In this document: piece by piece, positions 53,638-61,407 of the stretch | How positions within the stretch are numbered: the stretch's first letter is position 1 | Layout: every line of letters starts with the position of its first letter | Translations under genes and position numbers: made by a program | Assembly (NCBI RefSeq): GCF_031846185.1 | Contig: NZ_JAVRIF010000004.1 | Coordinates: 62,001 to 126,000 of the forward strand | DNA: 64,000 bases | Direction of reading: 5' to 3' | From: Thalassotalea_H castellviae | Lineage (GTDB): Bacteria > Pseudomonadota > Gammaproteobacteria > Enterobacterales > Alteromonadaceae | The notes under the pieces: generated by a model | Database searches by the model: none | What the model saw: the letters and a program-made list of their open reading frames with translations, nothing else | Told to the model about the DNA's origin: nothing

Positions 53638-54471
53638 ATGAATAAACAGAAAATTGTCCCTATTTTCGCTGGTGGTGGCACTCGTTTACCCGCTCATGCA
53701 GGAATTTTACAAGCGCTAGGCGAATTTGATGTTGAATTTGACGATATCGTTGGTGTATCCGGCGGTAGTATTATTGCAAGCCTTTTTGCTTCAGGGTTAA
53801 CTCTGCCAGAGGTTAAGCATATCGCGCTAAATACTGACTATAACCAGTTTCGAGAATTTTCTTTAATCAAATTAATTCGAAACGGGGGTTTAAGCTCGGG
53901 AGATGTTTTTGAGCGTTGGGTGGACCGTTTATTAGAAGGAAAAACATTTAAAGAGATGGATTACAACTTACATGTTGTTGCCACCGATGTCGCTCATGGA
54001 AAACCCGTTATTTTTAATAAAAAAAATACCCCCGATTTAAAAGTCTCACTTGCTGTGCGGTTTTCCATGTCAATTCCTTTAGTATTTAGCTTTAAGAAGT
54101 TTGGTAAACATTTAATGGTTGATGGCAGTATTTTATCTGAAGACGCTTTGCACCGTGATTGGGCTGAAGATGGTACGCCTGTAATTTGTTTTCGACTAAA
54201 AGGAGATTACGAATACGATGAAATAAAAATAAAAGGTATGTTTCCTATCGTTCAATATATTAGTTTACTGATCCGAACCTTTATGACGACAATTTCAAGA
54301 GAATATATCAATGATGCTTTTTGGCATAATACTGTTGTTGTCAATACAGGTCTTTCCTCCGCGGTGGACTTTACCATGAACCCAGCACAAAAAGAGGCAC
54401 TGTATTTTAAAGGTTACCATACCGCTAATAAAATATTACCAATGAAAGTAAAAGCATTATCGACAAACTAA
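53638..54471 (+). CDS. Patatin-like phospholipase
   Basis: A 277-residue patatin-domain hydrolase. Oxyanion-hole glycines AGGGTRLPAH (11-20), the nucleophile S41 in GVSGG and the catalytic D162 in VDGS form the Ser-Asp dyad. No signal peptide, so cytoplasmic or delivered by another route. A possible lipid acyl hydrolase of the RssA type. Divergent from the protease gene, with 137 bases between them. Confidence 0.9.
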   Translation: MNKQKIVPIFAGGGTRLPAHAGILQALGEFDVEFDDIVGVSGGSIIASLFASGLTLPEVKHIALNTDYNQFREFSLIKLIRNGGLSSGDVFERWVDRLLEGKTFKEMDYNLHVVATDVAHGKPVIFNKKNTPDLKVSLAVRFSMSIPLVFSFKKFGKHLMVDGSILSEDALHRDWAEDGTPVICFRLKGDYEYDEIKIKGMFPIVQYISLLIRTFMTTISREYINDAFWHNTVVVNTGLSSAVDFTMNPAQKEALYFKGYHTANKILPMKVKALSTN

Positions 54472-54665
54472 GCTTTGATCAGCCATTGATTTCCCCCTCG
54501 ACTTTTACCAAGAGAGTTAAACCTTAAAGCTAAAAATCTATTAGTAGTTATATCTAGTTAATTTTCTGTATTATCGATACAATAAAAGTGATGTTAGTAT
54601 TTTGAATAGTCGAAAAATTAGCGAAACAAGAATAGTTTAACTAAAAATTGATTTAGGATTAGGTT

Positions 54666-55943
54666 ATGGGACAGTTAGTAAGTGCAAAGGTTGCAGTGAT
54701 TGGTCTTGGGTATGTAGGATTGCCATTAGCAGTTGAGTTTGGTAAAAAATTTCAAACTATTGGTTTTGATATCAACAAACCAAGAGTTACAGAACTTAAT
54801 GAAGGTTTTGATCGCACCTTAGAAGTTGATTCTGCTGAACTCAGTGAAGCTACTTTTCTAAGTTGTTCAAGCGAACCTGCTGACATCACAGGTTGTGATT
54901 ATTATATTGTGACCGTTCCTACGCCTATCGATGAACATAAACAACCTGATTTAACACCACTAAAAAAAGCGTCAGAATTACTCGGCAAAGTAATCACTCA
55001 AAATTCTATCGTCATTTACGAATCGACCGTTTACCCTGGTGCAACCGAAGAAGCTTGTGTTCCTATTTTAGAACAAGTTTCAGGGCTAACATTTAACCAA
55101 GATTTTTTCGTCGGTTATTCTCCTGAACGAATAAATCCTGGTGATAAAACCCATCGATTACCAACCATTTTAAAAGTGACTTCTGGGTCAACTCCTGAAA
55201 TTGCAGAAAAAGTAGATGCACTATATCGCTCAATCATTACAGCGGGAACTTATAAAGCATCCTCAATCAAAGTGGCTGAAGCTGCAAAAGTAATCGAAAA
55301 TACCCAACGCGATGTCAATATTGCCCTCATCAATGAGCTTTCAATCATTTTTAATCGCCTGAATATTGATACCATTGAAGTATTAGAAGCAGCCGGAACC
55401 AAATGGAACTTTTTGCCATTCCGTCCAGGTTTAGTTGGCGGTCACTGTATTGGTGTAGATCCCTATTACCTAACACATAAAGCACAATCGGTTGGTTATC
55501 ATCCTGAAATGATTTTAGCTGGCCGTCGCTTAAATGACGGTATGGGTCAATATGTCGTCTCGCAACTCGTAAAAGGCATGTTGCAAAAACGTATCCAAGT
55601 TGATCAAGCAAACGTATTAGTAATGGGGTTAACTTTTAAAGAAAATTGTCCTGATTTACGAAACACTAAAGTCATAGATATTGTTCATGAATTAAAAGAA
55701 TACAATGTCAATGTCGATATTGTTGACCCGCTATGCGCTAGCGAAGAAGCCATGTATGAATATGGTGTTTCACTTATTGCTGAACCCAAAAACAACCATT
55801 ACGATGCTATCATTTTAGCGGTTGCCCACGATCAATTTAAAGCCTTAGGCATAGATGCTATAAAAGCTTATGGTAAAGATAGCCATGTTTTATATGATTT
55901 AAAATGCGTACTTGATAAAAACAATGTCGATATGCGTTTATAG
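54666..55943 (+). CDS. tviB: UDP-N-acetylhexosamine 6-dehydrogenase (TviB/WbpO-like)
   Basis: A 425-residue member of the UDP-sugar dehydrogenase family. GLGYVGLPLAVEFG (13-26) is the NAD loop, YSPERINPGD (151-160) the substrate loop and C261 in GGHCIGVDPYY the catalytic thiol. This pattern is typical of enzymes that oxidise UDP-GlcNAc or UDP-GalNAc to the uronic acid. An AGGATTAGG ribosome site precedes the ATG. The tviC-like epimerase follows 36 bases later, which supports the Vi-like pair. Confidence 0.92.
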   Translation: MGQLVSAKVAVIGLGYVGLPLAVEFGKKFQTIGFDINKPRVTELNEGFDRTLEVDSAELSEATFLSCSSEPADITGCDYYIVTVPTPIDEHKQPDLTPLKKASELLGKVITQNSIVIYESTVYPGATEEACVPILEQVSGLTFNQDFFVGYSPERINPGDKTHRLPTILKVTSGSTPEIAEKVDALYRSIITAGTYKASSIKVAEAAKVIENTQRDVNIALINELSIIFNRLNIDTIEVLEAAGTKWNFLPFRPGLVGGHCIGVDPYYLTHKAQSVGYHPEMILAGRRLNDGMGQYVVSQLVKGMLQKRIQVDQANVLVMGLTFKENCPDLRNTKVIDIVHELKEYNVNVDIVDPLCASEEAMYEYGVSLIAEPKNNHYDAIILAVAHDQFKALGIDAIKAYGKDSHVLYDLKCVLDKNNVDMRL

Positions 55944-55979
55944 TGGATCGATACCACATAAAAATTACAGGAAGATCTC

Positions 55980-57002
55980 GTGTCAAAATTTGAACAAGTA
56001 AAAACAGAGTTAATTAATACCCCAAAAACATGGTTAGTAACGGGCGTTGCTGGCTTTATTGGTTCTAACCTATTAGAAATGTTGTTGAAACTCAATCAAA
56101 CTGTCATTGGTTTAGACAACTTTGCCACTGGCTATCAAAAAAACCTTGATGAAGTTAAAAGTTTGGTTACAGAAAACCAGTGGCAGACATTTAGCTTTAT
56201 TGAAGGTGATATTCGCGATTTTGATACTTGTATAAAAGCAAGCAAGGATGTTGATTATGTGTTACATCAAGCCGCATTAGGTTCAGTACCACGGTCAATT
56301 GCAGATCCAATCACAACTAACTCAGCAAACATCACTGGTTTTTTAAATATGCTTGAAGCCGCTAAGCAAAACAATGTTGCAAGTTTTGTTTATGCCGCCA
56401 GTAGTTCAACTTATGGCGATCATCCCGCACTACCAAAAGTAGAAGAAAATATTGGCAACCCGTTATCACCTTATGCAGTGACTAAATATGTGAATGAATT
56501 ATATGCCGATGTGTATTCAAGAACTTATGGTTTTAAATGTATAGGGTTACGTTACTTCAATGTCTTCGGTCGTCGTCAAGATCCAGATGGAGCTTATGCA
56601 GCAGTTATCCCCAAGTGGACTGCAGCTATGATCAAAGGTGAACAAGTCTTTATAAATGGCGACGGTTTAACAAGTCGAGATTTTTGCTATATCGAAAACA
56701 CAGTACAAATGAATATTTTAGCTGCAACAGCACAAGACGATGCAAAAGCGCACGTTTATAACGTGGCAGTTGGTGATAGAACCACACTTAATGATTTATT
56801 TAGTTCAATTAAATCGGCTTTAATCGCAAGTGATGTCAATGTTGAACAAGATGCTGAATATCGAGATTTTCGTGCCGGTGATGTCCGTCATTCTCAAGCC
56901 GATGTTTCAAAAGCGATAAAGAATTTAGGTTATTCGCCTAGTCACCGAATTCAAGACGGAATATCTGAAGCTATGCCTTGGTATTTGAAAAATGTAAATT
57001 AA
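55980..57002 (+). CDS. tviC: UDP-N-acetylglucosaminuronate / UDP-GlcNAc 4-epimerase (TviC/WbpP-like)
   Basis: A 340-residue extended SDR. GVAGFIG (22-28), SSSTYG and Y165/K169 in YAVTKY. The N-terminal extension and QAALGSVPRSIADP, GLRYFNVFGRRQDPDGAYAAVIPKW match the TviC/WbpP group, which acts on N-acetylated UDP sugars. Starts with GTG at 55980, preceded by AGGAAG. Pairing with the tviB-like gene suggests the product UDP-GalNAcA. Confidence 0.92.
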   Translation: MSKFEQVKTELINTPKTWLVTGVAGFIGSNLLEMLLKLNQTVIGLDNFATGYQKNLDEVKSLVTENQWQTFSFIEGDIRDFDTCIKASKDVDYVLHQAALGSVPRSIADPITTNSANITGFLNMLEAAKQNNVASFVYAASSSTYGDHPALPKVEENIGNPLSPYAVTKYVNELYADVYSRTYGFKCIGLRYFNVFGRRQDPDGAYAAVIPKWTAAMIKGEQVFINGDGLTSRDFCYIENTVQMNILAATAQDDAKAHVYNVAVGDRTTLNDLFSSIKSALIASDVNVEQDAEYRDFRAGDVRHSQADVSKAIKNLGYSPSHRIQDGISEAMPWYLKNVN

Positions 57003-57162
57003 TCATTCATAAAAATACTTTCGTTTTATAAAAAAAATAAAATAAAACTATCCTATACTTTAACTAAACAATATATTCTACATTAATATTTCTTGTTTAG
57101 AATCATAATTATATAGAATGGATTCATAGAAATTTAATTGATTAATTTTAAGAGTTATAAAT

Positions 57163-57981
57163 ATGGGCTGGACAAAAAAATTACTGAATACTCCAATGGT
57201 TGGTGATGTCACTAAGAAATTGGTGTCGATGAAAGTAAATCACGACGCTAAAAGCATTGCCGAGCATTTTACTAAGTTTTTACAGCCGGAAGTAGCAACT
57301 ACCCAAGCACTAAAAGATGAAGTATTTAAAATTCGTCACAATGTGTATTGCGAAGAATTAGCGTTCGAAGAAATTAAAGAGGAAGGGAAAGAAAAGGATG
57401 AGTTTGATGATCAATCCATTTTTACCATGATTAAACACAAACCATCGAATGTATACACTAGCTGTGTCAGAGTAGTAAGGGCACAAAATAAAAACGAATT
57501 ATTACCGATTGAAAAGTATTGTTTAGCATCCATCCAAGATGAATCACTACATCCTAAAAACTTTAAACGCAACGAAATTTGCGAGATATCTCGATTAGCC
57601 GTTAAGTCAGATTTTCGTCGTCGTGCAACAGATAATTTTAAAGGTTCTGCCGTCGGTGCAATCAGTGAAGTTACCTACTCAGAAACTGAATTACGTTGTT
57701 TTCCTTTTATTGCTATCGGTTTATATATGGCCGCAGCCACCATGGCTATTAATACAGGAATTAATCATGTCTATGTAATGATGGAGCCACGATTAGCAAG
57801 AAGTATGAAATTTGTTGGCATTAAATTTATCCAAATTGGCGATGCGATTGAGTATCATGGCAAAAGAGCGCCCTATTATATTAATCCCAATATATTTTTA
57901 GAAAATCTTACCCCAGGTTTCTCTGCACTTTATCTTTCTATACGGGAAGATATTTGTAAACAACTCCCCAAGAGCAATTAA
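57163..57981 (+). CDS. PEP-CTERM/exosortase system-associated acyltransferase
   Basis: A 272-residue GNAT-fold protein of the autoinducer-synthase / N-acyl amino-acid synthase type. The core KDEVFKIRHNVYCEELAFE (about 47-65) is the diagnostic segment, followed by VRVVRAQ, EISRLAVKSDFRRR and a C-terminal RAPYYINPNIFLENL. It matches the group associated with exosortase/PEP-CTERM loci, where the acyl product is not established. An AAGAGTT ribosome site precedes the ATG. It lies in a tandem series with tviC and the wecB-wecC fusion. Confidence 0.88.
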   Translation: MGWTKKLLNTPMVGDVTKKLVSMKVNHDAKSIAEHFTKFLQPEVATTQALKDEVFKIRHNVYCEELAFEEIKEEGKEKDEFDDQSIFTMIKHKPSNVYTSCVRVVRAQNKNELLPIEKYCLASIQDESLHPKNFKRNEICEISRLAVKSDFRRRATDNFKGSAVGAISEVTYSETELRCFPFIAIGLYMAAATMAINTGINHVYVMMEPRLARSMKFVGIKFIQIGDAIEYHGKRAPYYINPNIFLENLTPGFSALYLSIREDICKQLPKSN

Positions 57982-58076
57982 AATATAGCACTGCAATTGT
58001 TTCATGAACAAATAACCGTTTATAATAAAATATCTGTATTAAATCTACTTTGCTTAATATGTACAAAGGAAAATGA

Positions 58077-60356
58077 ATGAAAATTGGAATCATTGTCGGC
58101 ACGCGCCCTGAAATAATAAAAATGGCGCCCGTAATAAGGGAATGTGATAAAAGAAAAATCGACTATTTTATCATTCATTCTAATCAACATTACTCTAAAG
58201 AGATGGACAGCATTTTCTTTGAAGAGTTACAACTTCCCACACCACATTATAACCTAGGTGTAGGCTCTGGCTTACACAGTAATCAAACAGGTAATATTCT
58301 GATAAAAATGGAGCCTATTTTATTAGAAGAAAAACCTAACGTTGTATTAGTTCAAGGCGATACAAATACAGTTTTAGCCGGTGCTTTAGCTGCATCGAAA
58401 TTAAACATTAAAGTCGGTCATATTGAAGCTGGTTTACGTAGTTATGATAAAACAATGCCGGAAGAAACAAACCGAATAATGACAGATCATATTAGTGAAT
58501 ATTTATTCGCCGTTGGTCCAAATCAAGAACGTATCTTAAAAGCTGAAGGCATTGATTCTTCAAAAATTCATACAGTGGGCAATACAGTTTCAGACTCGTT
58601 GTTCCAACATTTAGAGATTTCCGCACAAAAAAGTCAAATACTGTCCGAGTTAAACCTAACAGCAGGTGAATACTTTCTTGTAACGGCACATCGTGCATCA
58701 AATGTTGATATTGCATCAAATTTATTAGAGTTATTGAATTTATTTGAGCAAATGCATCAAAACTATACAGGTACTATCGTTTGGCCAATTCACCCTAGAA
58801 CACAGTCTAAATTAAAAGAATTTAATATTGAACTGCCTAGATATTTACAGTTAATTCCACCGGTTGGCTATCTCGATTTTATTCAATTGCAAAAGCATGC
58901 CAAATTAATTTTAACTGACTCAGGCGGCATCCAAGAAGAAGCCTGTTTACTGGGTGTGCCAAGTTTAACATTACGTGAAAATACTGAACGCCCTGAAGCG
59001 GTGGAGGCTGGAGCCAGTGAACTTGTTGGTCGTAATGCAGATAAAGCCGTTGCAGCAGCTAAACAATGGTTAAGCAAAGACAGTTATTCATGGGTAAATC
59101 CATTTGGTGATGGTCACGTTGCTGAATACATTTTAGATATCATTGAAGGCAAAAATAAACCAGCTGAAATAACGCAAATCATTGCTAAAAACGAAACGAT
59201 TGCAGTAATCGGCATGGGTTATATGGGGTTACCTATTGCTAGTTTATTAGCGCAGGCCGGTTATTCCGTCACTGGCGTAGATCTAAACCAAGCTAAAGTC
59301 GACAGTATTAATAACGCGAATTGTCCTTTTGATGAAATTGGCTTACCAGAGTTAATTAATAATGTTGTTACACAAGGTTTTTTAAAGGCCTCTATCGATA
59401 TTCCATCAAGTGATACTTACCTAGTGGCGGTGCCAACTCCCCACAAAGACAACCGTTGTGATCGGAGCTATGTGTTCGCCGCTGCCGATGCTATTGCGAA
59501 AGTAGCAAAAGACGGTCAAACGGTGATAATAGAATCGACGATATCTCCGCAAACAAGTTTAGCAGTAGCAAAACGTTTTCAAGCATTAAACTTAAAGATT
59601 GATGTAGTACATTGTCCAGAACGTGCAATCCCAGGCCAAACCTTGCATGAGCTAGTTAATAATGACCGAATTATCGGTGCTTCAAACGAGTTAGCTCAAC
59701 AGAAAGTCAAAACAATTTACCAGAGCTTCGTCAATGGGGAAGTGTTCTTAACAGACTTAACCACTGCAGAATGCATTAAATTGGTTGAAAACACTTCTCG
59801 TGATGTGGGTATCGCTTTTGCGAACGAATTAGCAGAAATTTGTGAAGAACTTAATGTAGATGTTTATGAAGTGATTAAACTTGCCAATAAACATCCTCGT
59901 GTAAATGTATTAACCCCAGGACCAGGCGTAGGTGGTCACTGTATTCCAATTGACCCATGGTTCTTAGTTGAAAATACTCAAAACGGTGATTTAGTTAGAT
60001 TATCTAGAAGTATCAATGATAAACGCCCACTAAATATAGCGATTAAAGTAGATGAGATAGCAAAAACACAAGGCGTGATAAAAATTGGTTTACTTGGTGT
60101 GGCTTATAAACCTAATGTCGACGATTGTCGAGAAACGCCTGCAGAGCCAATATATCAAGCACTAAAACACTTAGGGTATGATATCTGCTATCACGATCCT
60201 CATGTTGCACAGTGGGATTGTCCTCGTGTTAATACCCTAGAAGAAATGGATAACTGGGCTGACTATCAAGTATTAATTACTGCACATAATGAATATAAAG
60301 ATATTCAACCAAACAGTACATTATTCGATGCTTGTGGATTATTAAAATCACAATGA
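58077..60356 (+). CDS. Fusion of UDP-GlcNAc 2-epimerase and UDP-ManNAc dehydrogenase
   Basis: A 759-residue two-enzyme protein. Residues 1-358 are a WecB-type non-hydrolysing epimerase (KIGIIVGTRPEIIKMAPVI at the start, IEAGLRSYDKTMPEETNR, THRASNV-type AHRASN and DSGGIQEEA). After a short linker (359-373), residues 374-759 are a WecC-type dehydrogenase (IAVIGMGYMGLP, C in GGHCIPIDPWF, YKPNVDDCRETPAEP). Together they turn UDP-GlcNAc into UDP-ManNAcA. The frame is continuous and both halves look complete. A strong AAAGGAAA ribosome site precedes the ATG. A terminator follows. Confidence 0.93.
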   Translation: MKIGIIVGTRPEIIKMAPVIRECDKRKIDYFIIHSNQHYSKEMDSIFFEELQLPTPHYNLGVGSGLHSNQTGNILIKMEPILLEEKPNVVLVQGDTNTVLAGALAASKLNIKVGHIEAGLRSYDKTMPEETNRIMTDHISEYLFAVGPNQERILKAEGIDSSKIHTVGNTVSDSLFQHLEISAQKSQILSELNLTAGEYFLVTAHRASNVDIASNLLELLNLFEQMHQNYTGTIVWPIHPRTQSKLKEFNIELPRYLQLIPPVGYLDFIQLQKHAKLILTDSGGIQEEACLLGVPSLTLRENTERPEAVEAGASELVGRNADKAVAAAKQWLSKDSYSWVNPFGDGHVAEYILDIIEGKNKPAEITQIIAKNETIAVIGMGYMGLPIASLLAQAGYSVTGVDLNQAKVDSINNANCPFDEIGLPELINNVVTQGFLKASIDIPSSDTYLVAVPTPHKDNRCDRSYVFAAADAIAKVAKDGQTVIIESTISPQTSLAVAKRFQALNLKIDVVHCPERAIPGQTLHELVNNDRIIGASNELAQQKVKTIYQSFVNGEVFLTDLTTAECIKLVENTSRDVGIAFANELAEICEELNVDVYEVIKLANKHPRVNVLTPGPGVGGHCIPIDPWFLVENTQNGDLVRLSRSINDKRPLNIAIKVDEIAKTQGVIKIGLLGVAYKPNVDDCRETPAEPIYQALKHLGYDICYHDPHVAQWDCPRVNTLEEMDNWADYQVLITAHNEYKDIQPNSTLFDACGLLKSQ

Positions 60357-60366
60357 TAAACCAGCC

Positions 60367-60396
60367 AAAGGCCAATATTAATATTGGCCTTTTTTA
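60367..60396 (+). terminator. Rho-independent terminator after the wecB-wecC fusion
   Basis: A perfect 26-base palindrome (60367-60392, core GGCCAATATT) followed by further T residues, 11 bases after the stop. It separates the nucleotide-sugar genes from the thiF-like gene. Confidence 0.88.
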
Positions 60397-60410
60397 TTAT
60401 TTTCAAATAA

Positions 60411-60440
60411 TTGCATTATACTTAGCTCAATTATATCTAA
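60411..60440 (+). promoter_or_regulatory. Possible promoter of the thiF-like gene
   Basis: TTGCAT (60411-60416) and TATATC (60433-60438) with a 16-base spacer, 24 bases before the start codon and directly after a terminator. A sigma-70-like fit, tentative. Confidence 0.4.
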
Positions 60441-60461
60441 AGATAAAAATGGATATCTCGC

Positions 60462-61316
60462 ATGTTTGACTACGATAAAGCATTTTCCAGAAACATAGGC
60501 TGGGTGACAAATGAAGAACAACAAAGCTTACGAAATAAAAGAGTTGCTATAGCCGGTGCAGGAGGTGTTGGCGGAGTTCATCTTTTAACGCTTGCACGTT
60601 TAGGCATAGCTAATTTTAACATTTCTGATTTTGACGATTTCGAAGTACATAACTTTAATCGACAATCAGGGGCCTTTATTTCAACATTAGGTGAGCAAAA
60701 AGTTGATGTCATGGAGCGTATGGCCAAAGATATTAATCCTGATGCCGATATTAAATCATTCCCCGAAGGTATTTACTCTCATAATGTGGATGATTTTTTA
60801 GATGGCGTGGACTTATATGTTGATGCGCTTGATTTTTTTGCTTTAGACGCGCGAAAAACTGTTTTTCAAAAGTGTTATGAAAAAAACATACCGGTTGTCA
60901 CTGCTGCTCCTTTAGGTATGGGATGTGCATTTCTCTGTTTCATGCCAGGTAAAATGTCTTACGAAGAGTATTTTCGGTTTAAAGATAAATCAACAGAAGA
61001 TGAGCAGCTCATTCAATTCTTGATAGGCCTATCTCCCGCTATGTTACAGCGCTCTTATTTGGTTGACGAAACTCGAGTTAGTTTTAAACAAAAAAAAGGG
61101 CCTTCAACGCCTATGGCAGTCAATTTATGTGCAGGTATTGCTGGGACTTATGCCTTGAAGATTTTACTTAATAGAGGCGACGTACTTTGCGCACCACACG
61201 GATTGCACTTTGATGCATACAGAAATAAGTTCGTTAAAACATGGCGGCCTTTTGGAAATAGAGGATTCATACCTAGGATTAGCTTTAAAATAGCAAGTGA
61301 TATTGTTCTAAAATAA
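60462..61316 (+). CDS. ThiF/HesA/MoeB-family E1-like adenylyltransferase
   Basis: A 284-residue ATP-dependent adenylating protein. It has GAGGVGG (32-38), the HNFNRQ segment (63-68), K80, D121/D124 and R131, all conserved in the E1-like nucleotide-binding fold. The paired CxxC zinc motifs of MoeB/ThiF are absent. Single cysteines at 138, 155, 159, 223 and 243 remain, one of which could be the thioester cysteine. The residues after 160 (KMSYEEYFRF to the C-terminus) are unlike ThiF or MoeB. No ThiS, MoaD or other ubiquitin-like partner is visible nearby. It lies between the sugar operon and the PrsT-type gene. Confidence 0.85.
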   Translation: MFDYDKAFSRNIGWVTNEEQQSLRNKRVAIAGAGGVGGVHLLTLARLGIANFNISDFDDFEVHNFNRQSGAFISTLGEQKVDVMERMAKDINPDADIKSFPEGIYSHNVDDFLDGVDLYVDALDFFALDARKTVFQKCYEKNIPVVTAAPLGMGCAFLCFMPGKMSYEEYFRFKDKSTEDEQLIQFLIGLSPAMLQRSYLVDETRVSFKQKKGPSTPMAVNLCAGIAGTYALKILLNRGDVLCAPHGLHFDAYRNKFVKTWRPFGNRGFIPRISFKIASDIVLK

Positions 61317-61407
61317 CACTTATAAGCTGTTTTGATTGACGGAATATACTAGGCAAGTATACTAATTTGAAATTATAATACTCAAAAAATAATAAAATGG
61401 ATTTACT

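Noticed and set aside
53768..53780. GGCGGTAG followed by TATT, resembling the ops element for RfaH in polysaccharide loci
   Set aside because: It lies inside the patatin gene where it encodes the GGSI of the nucleophile elbow, on no leader, and its final base does not match the ops consensus.
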